A stretch of DNA of 64,000 bases from Melanocharis versteri (Eukaryota > Chordata > Aves > Passeriformes > Melanocharitidae): the NCBI GenBank assembly GCA_013397845.1, contig VZTG01001029.1:274788-338787 (forward strand), read 5' to 3'. A program made the position numbers and the translations under genes. The notes under the pieces are model-generated. The model saw nothing but the letters and a program-made list of their open reading frames with translations, was not told the DNA's origin and searched no databases. This document shows, piece by piece, positions 1 through 10,844 of the stretch (positions within the stretch are counted from its first letter, which is position 1; every line of letters starts with the position of its first letter).

Positions 1-119
1 AAACTACAAACAATGGTCTGTATGCTTCTGGTTTTTAACAAGGTGACAAACTCCAGGTGAGAAACGTAGTTTTAGTTTCCTCAGACATAAGCAACTGTAT
101 TTTAGGAGCAGTTTCTTAC

Positions 120-184
120 CTGCTCATAATTAAGTCGCTGAATTTCAGATATCTCTTTAGGTTTTGCGTCAAGAATGTAGTCTC
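120..184 (-). CDS. MINDY2: MINDY2 coding exon 3
   Basis: 65 nt, acceptor CTTTCTTTTAG before 184 and donor GTAAGA from 119. Completes the split Gly codon and reads DYILDAKPKEISEIQ then RLNYEQ, as expected for MINDY2. Phase agrees with exon 2. The next exon lies off the left edge. Confidence 0.95.
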
Positions 185-3100
185 CTAAAAGAAAGCAAAA
201 ATGAAATTAAATTTATTCCACAATCAAAGCTTCAACATTTCTATGAATATTTCTAACTGAAGGTGACTGATAATAAATACCACGACTGAAGTTTTCTACC
301 AAATTAATGAGATCACATTGTTTTATAACCTGAATTATAACTATGGAGTAAAATATTAATATAAAAAACATAGTATGATCATATTAAGAAATAAAATTCA
401 AACGGCCAACACTGTTACTAAAGCAACATTTCATAATCTCTTGGGGTATCATCAATCTCTTCATTATTCAAAAACTGACATCCCTCTGTGCCTCAGCTTA
501 AAAATATAAAAAGGTCAAACTGTTCACAGTAAGGTATGTAATTCCGTACACAATTTAAAAAGGCAACCACTTATCCTGACTGTGAATTTTTTGCCATGTT
601 TTATACACCAGTAATTCTATAAAACTTGTTGTGCTGGTTTTGACTGGGATGTAGTTAATTTTCTTCCCGGTGGCTGGTGTGGGGCTGTGCTTTGGATTTG
701 TGCTGAACACAGGGCTGACGATAGAGACATGTTTTTGTTCTTGCCCAGCAGGGCTCACAGAGCCAAGGCCCTTCCTGCTTTTCACAGGGCCACGCTGGTG
801 AGGGCTGAGGGTGCACGGGAGGTTGTGAGGAAACACAGCCAGGACAGGTGACCCTCACTGACCACAGGCATGTTCCAGACCATGGGACACCATGCCCAGT
901 ATATAAAAGTGGGGGGAAGAAGGAAGAAGGGGGAACACTCGCAGTGATGGTGTTTTTCTTCCCAAGTCACCGTGTGTGACAGGGCCCTGCTCTCCTGGGG
1001 ATGGCTGAACACCTGCCTGTCCATGGGAAGGAGTGAATTAATTCCCTGTTTTACTCTCCTTTCTCTATTAAACTGTCTTTAACTCACCCCACAGGTTTTC
1101 TGGCTTTTACCCCTCCCATTGTCTACCTGATCTCACTGGTAGGGGAGTGAGCAAGGGGCTGCCTGGGCTTAAACCACACTTGTATTCCACCTCTGTCTAC
1201 AACACAAAGGTAATAAATTAGTTAATAGTTAATCAACACACTAAGGTTTAAGATTTATAACATCTTTAGAGACTAGTATCCACTTTCCACATTCTATTAC
1301 AATGTTTTTGTACTTATTCCCTTGCTTCATTACTAAACTCAGAAAAATATTATTATAGGTTTCCTAATTTATACTCTTTGAAAGTGGTTGAAGGCTGTTT
1401 TGTTGGCTTTAACTTTTTTTTTCAGCTGTAGAGGAACTGTAACTGCTAATCCTGTTGAGTGAATAGGAACCTAAACAATTTGAACTCAATTTTATTATTC
1501 ATTTTAGTAAGATGATTCCAGAAGCTAATATATGCCTTCAAGAAAGAATACACATCTAGACAACCGGAATCATGTAGTGACTTCAGACAGTATTGTGTCA
1601 TCAACGCAATTATAAGAAATGTTTAGACACAGGGAGCAAGATTTCTTACTTTTTTGGGAAAATTATGTAGATAACCTTTTTCTTCAATCAGAAGAGTAAG
1701 CAATTTGCTTCTGAAAAGAACAAGCTACGCTCTTTACAAGCAAAAAAAAGAAAATACAGTAAGGGTTTTTTTTCCTCCTGCTTAAGAAAAATCAAACCTA
1801 GTCTATTAAGTTCAAACATTTTATATTTCTCAGGGTACAAGGGAAGGAAAAGTGGTACATACAGCTTAAGTACTACCACAACTGCACTTATAACACCTGG
1901 ATCATCAGGGGTATTAAAGTTCCAACCCTGTCAGATACAAAGAGCTGCAGTTTTGCTGAATACTGAATATGATACCAGAGTAGTGCCTGCAAATGAGACC
2001 CCAATAACTGTGAGGACTACATTATTTTTCCTTGTTATTTGAATCGGGTCACACTTCCAAGGATTAGAGATACTATAGACAATTAAAGACAGAGTTGACT
2101 TACTACATTCTGTCAACTATAATAAAACAACACTGTAAGACACACGAATAATTTTAAATCTATCGATGTGTTGGTGCACTAAGCCATACCAACTGCATCA
2201 ACTAGACCAATCATTTTGGAAGGCAGTACAGAAAACTTCTGAAAGCAGTTAAGGAAAAGCATGAGTAACTGAATACTGTAAGTAGTTTTCTTGGATCAAA
2301 TAAAAAGCTGAATAAAATAGTAAATAAATAAAACAGTTCTATGTTACTATGCACTACAAAGTACAACATACAAGTGAAAGCCATTTATTGCAATTACTAA
2401 CCTAAATATTCCATCAGCTGTTCAGCCGTTATGATTTCCATCATTGGTGGCAGTTTAATCTGTGAAGTAAAAGTATATTCTCTTTAAAACACCAAAACAC
2501 TACAATTTAAAAAGCATGGTATTTCTAGGCAGAAGACTTCTGATTACATTTCCCTTACCAGTTTATAAGGCCATTAGCATACTGGACCCCTACTAGGTAG
2601 CAGCCACAATAAGAGATTAGAAAAGCATTTTGGTTTTTAGAGAAAGCACATGCACACAGCACTTTCTCCCACCTGCACATCTCTGCACAGTGCTCCCTTC
2701 TCCCACCAAAACAGCGACCCCCTCCACTTCACAGGAGCTCACACCACTCACTGCAGTGGCTCAACTACAAGCACTCAGAATTAACAGACTGGGAACTGTT
2801 AAGAAAACTTCATCTTCATCAAGTCTTCGACTCCCTACCTTCATTAAAATTCTTAACTGAGTATTAGCTAAAAAGTTCCTGTGTACAGACAAAGTCTGTA
2901 AAGGATCTAATGTCAGCAGCTGCTGGGACAGGGAAGTCAAAGACTTGTGCAGGTACAAGGAAATGACCTCCCAGCCTCTCATCCCACATTCACATTCCAA
3001 GGGTTTGGTTTAACTCCACACAGAGCAGACCGGACACACAGAACTCTGAGGTGGAGATTCCATTCTTCCTTGATCTATTCCCACCATCATCACCAGCTAA

Positions 3101-6100
3101 AACCAACTACCTTGGCACCAGCCAGAACTTAAGGCTTCCTTCATCCTCATCTCTTCTAGCATCCTGGGTAAACGTTTTGGTTGAAAATTTCCATTTACTG
3201 CAGGGAGAAATGCAACAGCCAAAGCACAAACACATACAAGGACATGCTGCTGGCAACCTGGAGAAATACCACAGGAGGATACAGACTTTAAACACAGTGC
3301 ACTCAATTGTTCTCTGCATAAATGTGAATTTTATTTTTCTAGGGTTTGGGGTTGGTTTGTCTGGGGGGTTGATTTTTAAGCTCTCTTCAGTTTTTAACTT
3401 TCTCATCCTATCACTCTCCAACACCTTGCCACTGGAAGTCTAGAAAAGGTATTTATTATATTGGGAATTTTTAAATCAAGTTCCTCAATACTGATCACTG
3501 CTCTCCTCGACACATATAGAAAGACGTGATGTGAGACTCTTAACTCATGTTTAAGATTTAATAGGTTCCACCTACTTTTTTGTTTGTGGAGAAGGAAGAA
3601 GTAAAAAGACCAGGAGATGGAAGAACAACATACATAAAGCCTTTGATGCAGCACCCCAAACTCAAAATTACAGTATAGCAACACACTACTCTGTTCACAC
3701 TGTGAAGGAGAGAGTTTTCAATATGAAAACTGAGCTATTTTAATAACTTCGTAGAGAAAATCAGGTGTGATTGGGCTACATCTGTCTTATCAATTTTAAT
3801 TATATTTTACAAAAGGTAAATGTATTAAATGTATGAATTCAGAAGAAGTTTCATTAAATTTGGAAGAAGAAAGAGACCCAAGTTAATATGGCTTTGTTAT
3901 TTATACTCTAAGAAGTATGTCCGTACTTGGGTTAGAATTGACATATGCCACACATTGATCAGGGCGGGCAAATAAAGAAGCTGATAGTACTGGGATCTGG
4001 GAAAGGAATTAAAGAAGAAAGATCAGGCACACATGCATAGGCACATGGTTTTTTGAAAATATTAAATTAATGACAACTGATTGTAACTTACAGAACTTAA
4101 CTCTTCCCAAAACTAATGCTCAATAGGCTAAATGGTTTCATACTCTTTGATCCTGTTCCCAGTATTTGTACTGAGTATTCACATAAACATAGTATATTGA
4201 GCTATGTAAACAATAGGACTACAAGTTCAAAAAGCTGCTTCTTAAACTCTGAGTTGAGATTGGCAGCATTCAAGTCTTAGCAAACACTAGCTGTGCACAG
4301 TCCTAAGCCAGGTCTAGCTCATCACAGCTCCTAAGGCACAGAGCAGCACCACCTCCACCAGCCCTGCCTGAAGTGTGGCTGGCACTACAAACAGCACAGA
4401 TGTGCCAGTACCATGTGAAGGAAAATCAGCACTGCTCACTCAGCTGTTAACTGGGCTACTGTGACGATTCTTTCAGGATTGAAGCTAGCTCTTTTTATTA
4501 TTTATTTAAACCATTTGTATCAGCTCAGCCAGCATTGCTTGGGGGTTTCTGCTCTGCACCACATTTGGAACCTCTAGAAGCATTCTTACATGACAAACAC
4601 CAACTCTACCGCACATTTACATGGCTTACCTATATTTCAGCTCTATGTACAAATAGCACTACATATTATTTATATCACTGGTTAACAAAGGGAACTTCCC
4701 CTCACAACTATAATACTAACCATTTATTTTTTTACTGCAGAAAAAGCAAAGTGGTTTTACTCATATCTCCAGGATCTCTCGAAGCTGCATATTTTAACAA
4801 GCTACATCTCAAAATTAACTGCTTGATTAAATGCTAAACAAAGTTATTTGGTTACTCCATGGCATAATTTTAGGGCTGGCATGTGTAGTGGGACCTTGAT
4901 CACACCTTTAAAGTGGGCTAATGGGGGTTCCAATACAGTTCTAAGTACTTCTGAACAGAGCTGACTTAAGGATATAGAGAGAACATGACATTTTCCAGCT
5001 GTTCAGAGCTTCACTGCAAGCACTTAAGCAACAGGAAGTGTACAGTGAAGAGGAAATGGGAGAGAAAAATACCTTAAAACTTAAGGGAGAGCAAAAAATC
5101 ATACAGAACCACAGTCATCATCCAGATAAATCAACAGAACAAAATAATGTAAGCAACGGTAGTAGAAGCTGCTGGTGTCCATAACGATCTGTTATTTTGA
5201 GGGACACATTTTCTCAGTAGGTTTCAATGTTTAGTTACTAGATTTTACATCAGTTCCACATTTTAGGAAAAATGCATTTCCTCAACTCCCACCCATTTCC
5301 TGTACCCCTCTACTGCAGTTTCCTGGTCTTTTGCCCTGATGGCTTTTGCTAACTCTAGCTACATTTTACTTCCTACACTCAGGAGTGGGAAACAGTCCTT
5401 CTCACACAACTACAGCATGACATACAGTTGAGACATATTTTAATTAAAAGACCAGAGTGGTAAACAAATTTTCATATGGAACAGACTGTCTAATAAAACT
5501 TAGACAGTTTCTATGAATTAGACTACAACCCCCAAAACTACATAATACTAATTTTCCACCGTATTCTTCCACACTACAGAAGGGCTTAAAAGAAATTAAG
5601 TGATATAGTCATGCACAGAGGATAACACGTCTGAAAATACTATGAATATAGAAAGGGTCCAAGAAAATTTCTAATGGCTTACATAATAAGTCTTATATAA
5701 GACTTATATTATAGTCTCAAAACATGTTTATCTAAAACATGCAACTCCTCTGAACACAGTGTTCCAGAGAGGTAAGGTAGCTTCAAGCAGCTTTGACAAA
5801 AAACCAATTAATACTCTTTGCAAATAAGCGCCCCTGGCCTTGCAGGAACAGCTTCGTGAACCTGTCACACGGCAGCCCGACAGCGTGGGCTGCCACTCCA
5901 TGTCCTCGGCGTGTCCCCCTCAGCCAGGCTTCCTTCAGCCCCTCGCAGTGGGCTTGTTGCTGCGACTGGCACAGCTCCAGGCTGTGATCTGCGGGCTCAC
6001 CTCACCCCACAGGTGCCGGAGGAAGGGAGGCTGCCAAGGGCCCCGCTGCGCACGGCCGGAGCCCGGCCAGCAATCTGTGCGAACCGCGGCCATACGGCCG

Positions 6101-9100
6101 GGCAGCTCCGCAACAGGGACAGCGCACCACGTGCGAGGGGTCAGCGCCAGGCCGCGAGCAGCCACCGCCACTGCGGCCTCCCACAAATGAAGTGGAAGCC
6201 AGCGGGAGCTTCCTGTGCTCAGCTCCTCTCAAATAGGCCATTTTTATGAAAACCTAAAACTAAGAATTTCTAACTAGAATTTTTTACTCTACCTCTTCTC
6301 TGCACATCGGTTTGGATACACGGAAGCAAGAAAATGGTTATATAACATTTACTTACATAATTGTTATGATACCTAAATAGGTAATTCATACAGTTCTAAA
6401 AGTTACCAAAATTTTAGTAGAACTAGGTGTGTAGGGAACACAGCTCCTTCCATTTCTTGAGAGGATTATGACACAAAAAACTTTCAAAGACATTTTCAAA
6501 TACGCTACTGGCATTGTTCTCCTACATAAGGACAAAATATTCCATATGCATGCACTTCTCAAGACAATATTAATATTATTTATATTCAAATTGTATCATG
6601 TTTTCCCTTTGCTTAGTCTACATTTCAAAATCTTCCCTAGACATTTCAGATATGCCATTTCTGTGCAACATGTTAAGGTCCACAGACATCTTCAGCTGCA
6701 AGACATCACATCCTACCTAAGAAGCACAGAGCAGAATCGCACGGCACCCTCATTAAGCTTTTAGCATCTGATGATTGCCACATCCCCCCACCCCCAAATT
6801 ACATTTAATGCAATGCCAGAATTTATCAGAAAGTGTTGTGTGAAGTACATCTAACAAAGATCACAAAAGACACTTAGAAAAACCAACTTTGCATTGCTAA
6901 GCGTAACTACATAGTGAGCCACAGGCCTGAGCAAAAACTGAGCAATCTCCAGATTTAAATAAGCTGAAAAACAGTGTGCTACCCTACTCTACATCAGAAG
7001 ATGCAACTCATGCTTGTACCTACATTTTAAAATGTTTGTTTCAATCTCTACTTCTGCTTCATTTCCACCACACAAGTCTAAGTGGTTACGACACTGTTTT
7101 GCACAACAGCTGTTTTGCACAACAGCTACTTTTCCAAGTTGATATAGTGCTTTTGTTTTTCTTCTTAGAAGAACATTTCTGTAACACTTCTGTAACACTT
7201 TGTCAGAACTCCTTGGCTCTCCCTCCTATAGGCTAAACTGCAAGCTACACTTAGGCAGACTGCAAAAACACTTCAAAAAAAAAGTAGATTCATAATTTTA
7301 ATATTTAAAATACAGCTTCTGCAATCGGTCACCTCAAAGTTTTATGTATCCTTTGAAAGTAGTGGATAAAAGAGAGGTAGCAGTTTTATCACAAGTTTAG
7401 TTCCAAAACCTGGTATTTTCAGAATGGAATTTGAACAGTCACAGTGGGTGCTAATATTTCAGAATTTCCAAAACCCCAACTGTCAAACCAGTACTGCACT
7501 TAAGTTGTCTGAGACTAGATCTATCCACAGGATGACCAGAACTCTCAACCTTGTCAGGACAGAATTCTGAGAAGGAAAGATGATGGCTGATACAGGGAAT
7601 AGAACCCAAAGCATAACTGTTTGACTTCTTATTCCCTGTTGTGATTCTATTTTCCTTCCTCATCTCCTTCTTATGCCCTTTTTTCCCATTACATGCAGCT
7701 TCTTTTCACCTAATATGTACTATGGTATTCTCACGCTACTTTTGCCTGTTTTCATCTTTCAGTCTGCTTTCTTGTTCCCAAATTATAATTACTTGACCCA
7801 GCCTAGTGTTCATCGTGGTTCAGGAGGAGTGAGAAGGTGGATGCCCACCCTCAGCCTTCACATGTAGCAAGCTACTGTCAGTGATGTACAGATGAGCTGC
7901 CACCCCAACCACTGTCAGCGTGGCTCTTGACCATGAACTGGGGAAAAGAAAGGCTAATTTGGAGAGGCGGTAAATAGGAAAATCAATTACAAGCAACTAC
8001 CATACATAACCAACTAACAGGAAAACCCTCAAGCCTATAAATAATAACTCGTGATGACAGTTTCACCAGTTTAGCTGCCTGTCTGCAACTCACGTAAATT
8101 CTGCTGAGGTTTTACATAAACAGACAGAACTATAGAAAACTTCCTGTAATCTGAGCAGTAAGAAACAGTAGGGCACTCCCAAGGGGTATTTTGGTTTTCG
8201 CCTATTTATAAAACTGCGTATTACCTTAATTCTCGCTAATGTAATATTCGATCCCAGCAGAATGTCAGTTAAAATTCTGCTTGGAGAGCAGCAGCAGAGG
8301 GAAAAGGAGGAATGCTAAGGAACAAAACCTTCAAAAAGTTTAATTCAAACAACAGGACCAGTACTGTCCCATTTACATCTTTCATTAAATCCAAGATTAA
8401 AAAGGAAGATCCTGTAACTAGCAGTTTCTTTTAAAATGCCCCCACACAAAATGATAAGGAATGGCAAGTTTTTCAAGTCACCCCCAGACGCTAAAGAGGG
8501 AGCACAGAAAGCAAGTGTTCAATACTGAAGCCTGTGACAACCTTCACATCCTCTTGAGGATGGCAGAACCTACATAAGGCAATACCTTAAAGTCACATAC
8601 AACTTCCCTCTACTGCTTTTACTGATGCTTAAATATCAACATCACTGTACCCAGAGTTTTCCTCCTGATGTCTGAGCTATTCTGCTCAGAAAAACGTGTA
8701 GAAATTGCAACTCAACCAAGAACATTAATCTTCTGCAGTTACCTGCCTCTAAACAAATTTCTTCTCATAACATATTTCCATTCTGACCTTTTCCTAAGCC
8801 ACCTGTCACGCTGCGAACAACCTCTCGTTCTTCCAGTACCAAATTTCTTCCCCTTGCTACTACAAAGTAAAAACTATTCCAGTAAAGCTTTCCTATTTCA
8901 GGACTCCGTTGTATCAGCTCTTCAGTCTTCCAGGGCTGAATCGCCAGCATTTCCTGAGACGTGCCCCTCATCCTTGTTTTGTAATTCACACAACGTTATA
9001 GCTTTCCTCCAACAGATACTCCTTTTTACATAGACATGTTAATAACTACATTATGCCTTAGATTTTAATTACTTAAAAGATTGGAAAAGAATTATTTTAA

Positions 9101-10659
9101 GCCTACGAGAAGTCCACATCCACAATGGCCACAGAGCACAAGAACTTCCAGGTCTCAAAGCTGTACTTGATCACTACCTGATTTACTAATTAATTTAATG
9201 TTTAAATACATTAATGTTTAAATACAATCTATACTGCATAACTGTATGAATGTGTCTGTATTACTCAGGCAGTTACTTGTACAAATCTGTATTTCGTACA
9301 ATTCAGCATTTCGTACAACTCTGCATATGCTTTATTATATGAAACTAACCTATTTTCCAAAAATATCACCTATGTGTTCAGTGCTATAAATAGTATTCTT
9401 TACTTACTGGAAACCTGTATGCATCTGCAAACTACATACTGTTCAGGTTAGTAAGTATCATCTAGATATTTTATTTCTGTTTTAAGACAACAGCGAAGTA
9501 AGTCTATATAGGACAGCAGCATCTAAGTAGTATATTGGCAACAGACTGCACGGCAGTATTTATTTTCCAAGTTCTATACGTGAGACATGTGCTTAGCAGC
9601 AGAAATAAGCCTGTGCATTTCTTGAACGAATCATGGTATGGTTTGGGTTAAAAGAGACCAGAGAGATCATGTAGCTCCAACCCCCCTGTCAAGGGCAGGG
9701 ACACCTTTTACTAAACCACGTTGCCCAGAGACCCAACCAAGCAGGTCTGGGACACTGACAGGGATGGGACACTCACAGGTTCCCCGGGCAACCTATGCCA
9801 GTGCCGCACCACCCTCACGGGGAAGCATTTTTCCTTGAATCTAAACTTGCCCTCTGCTAGTTTAAAGCCATTCCCCGCCGTCCTATCGCCACACGCCCTT
9901 GTCAGAAGTTCCTCTACAGCGTTCTCGATAATGTCCTTGTCCTAAACAGCACAAACTTCCCGCGGTGCCCTCACGCCGCTCTGGCTCAGGAGCCCCGAAC
10001 GCCGCCGGCGCCACATGAGCCGCCCGCGCTGCCCGAGCGGCGCCGCCCGCCCGGCCCTGCCATGGCGCCCGCCCGCCCGGTACCTTCCAGGCCAGGAGCA
10101 GCACGTTCATGATGGCCAGCAACGGGCAGGGGCCGTTCTCGTTCTGGGTGATGACGGGCGTGTTCTCCTCCTTCCAGCGGACCCACTTGATGTGATAGAC
10201 CGACTGCCCCGGGAAGCGCTCCTTGGAAGCGGAGAGGAGCTGGGAGCCCGCCGCCGGCCTGTCCCCTTCGGGCTCCGGGGCCGGGCCCTCCGAGGAGGCC
10301 CCCGCCACCACCGCCTCGTCGGCGTCGCTGTTGAGCTCGGAGCTGCTCGGGCAGCAGGAGTGCAGGTTGGAGAAGGACTCCAGCGAGTCCAGGCTGCGGG
10401 ACTCCTCCCCCGGCGGGCTGGGAGCGCCGCTGCTCCCGGAGCCGGCTCCTGCGGGACCGCTCTCCGAGGCGGGCGCCGCTCCCGGACTCTCCGGCACCGC
10501 CAGCCCCGCGCCCTCCGCCGCCGCACCACCCTCCGCGGCCTGGGAGGGGGACGCAGTCCGAGGGGTCGCAGCGGGAGCGGGGGCCGGCGGAGGGGAAGGG
10601 CTGCGCTGTCCGCCGCCCTCCTCGGCCTCCCTGCAGCCGCCCTCGCCCGCCGCCGCCNG
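120..10659 (-). CDS. MINDY2: MINDY2 (FAM63B) deubiquitinase, 5' three coding exons (partial gene)
   Basis: MINDY-family cysteine protease that trims K48-linked ubiquitin chains, probably cytosolic. Three exons on the minus strand join in phase: 10659-10084, 2459-2402 and 184-120. Exon 1 carries the conserved SLDSLESFSNLHS segment, then KERFPGQSVYHIKW, then the catalytic block TQNENGPCPLLAI. Its Cys codon is 10126-10128; by family knowledge that Cys is the nucleophile and the Gln six residues before it forms the oxyanion hole. Exon 2 gives IKLPPMMEIITAEQLMEYL and exon 3 gives GDYILDAKPKEISEIQRLNYEQ in two parts. The remaining exons lie beyond position 1. The start codon is not visible: the frame is closed upstream by TGA at 10660-10662, beside an ambiguous base at 10658, with no ATG before the catalytic domain. 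The gene is divergent from ADAM10. Identity is secure; the N-terminus is not. Confidence 0.95.
185..2401 (-). other. MINDY2: MINDY2 intron 2
   Basis: GT-AG intron of 2217 bp. It holds the solo LTR at 630-1178. The remainder is AT-rich sequence in which I see no further gene or recognisable repeat. Confidence 0.9.
630..1178 (+). mobile_element. Solo LTR of an avian endogenous retrovirus (ERVL-like)
   Basis: A 549-bp element starting TGTGCTGG and ending CCACA, flanked on both sides by the same five bases CTTGT (625-629 and 1179-1183). That is an intact target-site duplication and fixes the borders exactly. Inside are a TATA-like ATATAAAAG near 900 and an ATTAAA polyadenylation-like signal near 1068. 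Sequence style matches a widespread avian class III (ERVL) LTR family I recognise from memory, and the 5-bp duplication fits. No internal viral genes are present, so it is the recombined remnant of a provirus. It lies antisense to MINDY2, in intron 2. Open frames inside it are not genes. Confidence 0.9.
2402..2459 (-). CDS. MINDY2: MINDY2 coding exon 2
   Basis: 58 nt, acceptor ACTTCACAG before 2459 and donor GTTAGT from 2401. Encodes IKLPPMMEIITAEQLMEYL plus the first base of a Gly codon, continuing the MINDY catalytic domain directly after AWK of exon 1. Too short for an ORF scan; found by its protein sequence. Confidence 0.95.
5686..5707. repeat. Perfect 22-bp palindrome
   Basis: Two 11-base halves (left half ATAAGTCTTAT) with no spacer and no mismatch. 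It lies in AT-rich intron 1 of MINDY2, just before the CpG-dense patch. No function is assigned. Confidence 0.8.
5830..6190. promoter_or_regulatory. Isolated CpG-dense patch in MINDY2 intron 1
   Basis: A sharply bounded GC- and CpG-rich stretch, densest at 6000-6180, inside AT-rich intron. It contains a CACGTG E-box at 6128-6133. Several overlapping frames of 79-116 codons are open on both strands, as GC-rich sequence tends to give; none resembles a known protein. It could be an orphan CpG island, an alternative promoter or an unidentified repeat. Confidence 0.45.
7094..7125. repeat. Exact 16-bp tandem duplication
   Basis: The unit CTGTTTTGCACAACAG occurs twice head-to-tail without mismatch (7094-7109 and 7110-7125). 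Confidence 0.9.
7177..7198. repeat. Exact 11-bp tandem duplication
   Basis: The unit TTCTGTAACAC occurs twice in a row (7177-7187 and 7188-7198), 51 bp after the 16-bp duplication. Confidence 0.88.
9195..9226. repeat. Exact 16-bp tandem duplication
   Basis: The unit TTAATGTTTAAATACA occurs twice in a row (9195-9210 and 9211-9226). Confidence 0.9.
9275..9325. repeat. Three imperfect 17-bp tandem units
   Basis: TTTCGTACAATTCAGCA (9292-9308) and TTTCGTACAACTCTGCA (9309-9325) are close copies. A more diverged unit, ACTTGTACAAATCTGTA (9275-9291), precedes them. Confidence 0.75.
9629..9950 (-). mobile_element. CR1 LINE 3'-end fragment (antisense copy)
   Basis: The stretch GAATCATGGTATGGTTTGGG, followed by diverged forms of the familiar AACCCCCCTGTC, GGGCAGGGACACC and CCACCCTCACGG blocks, is the reverse complement of the CR1 3' untranslated end. 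The element's 3' terminus is therefore at the left. It is 5'-truncated, as CR1 copies usually are, and carries no intact protein. It sits in MINDY2 intron 1 beside the exon-1 CpG island. Confidence 0.9.
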
Positions 10660-10745
10660 TCACGGCCGGGCCCGGGGCGGGGGGGCCCCGGGGTGGGGCG
10701 GGCAGCGGGAAGGGGAGGGAAACAGGTGAGTCCGGCTGTCCAGAG
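9960..10745. promoter_or_regulatory. MINDY2: MINDY2 exon-1 CpG island / promoter region
   Basis: GC-rich, CpG-dense stretch covering MINDY2 exon 1 and about 100 bp upstream of the readable frame. No TATA box was seen. Transcription of MINDY2 (minus strand) is inferred to start near the right end. A single ambiguous base at 10658 is followed by a G/C-run-rich segment (10664-10720), the kind of sequence that assemblies often damage. Confidence 0.7.
10084..10659 (-). CDS. MINDY2: MINDY2 coding exon 1 (5' end unresolved)
   Basis: Open for 192 codons and ending AWK before donor GTACCG (GT at 10083-10082). The last 110 or so codons align well with MINDY2. The N-terminal part is Ala/Pro/Gly/Ser-rich and low complexity, as is usual for this family's disordered N-terminus. 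Judging from the remembered position of the catalytic Cys in human MINDY2, several tens of N-terminal residues could be missing. The upper limit is set only by the in-frame TGA and the N at 10658. Confidence 0.88.
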
Positions 10746-10844
10746 AGTGCTCGGTGCTTTTCCGTGCGCTTTGTTAGACGGTCGTACTATAAAAAATACG
10801 GCTGTGGTGAGTGTAATAGATAATTCGAACAATTTGATTGAATA

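Larger units (their letters stand above)
2460..10083 (-). other. MINDY2: MINDY2 intron 1
   Basis: GT-AG intron of 7624 bp. Contents described separately: a CpG-dense patch (about 5830-6190), a perfect 22-bp palindrome (5686-5707), short tandem duplications at 7094-7125, 7177-7198, 9195-9226 and 9275-9325, and a CR1 fragment (about 9629-9950). Nothing recognisable was seen in 2460-5680, 6240-7090 or 7200-9190. The open frames there show no family resemblance. Confidence 0.85.

Noticed and set aside
655..1024. Open frames inside the LTR
   Set aside because: LTRs of this type carry regulatory sequence, not protein; the translations resemble no viral or host protein.
5840..6249. Overlapping 79-116 codon frames as a gene nested in MINDY2
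   Set aside because: They are open on both strands because of GC content, have no recognisable domain and no conserved start context. The region is reported as a CpG-dense patch instead.
9883..10497. 204-codon minus-strand frame taken as a complete gene
   Set aside because: Only the part upstream of 10084 is MINDY2 exon 1. After AWK the frame runs through a splice donor into intron and CR1 sequence. The apparent start at 10497 is a GTG, not an ATG.
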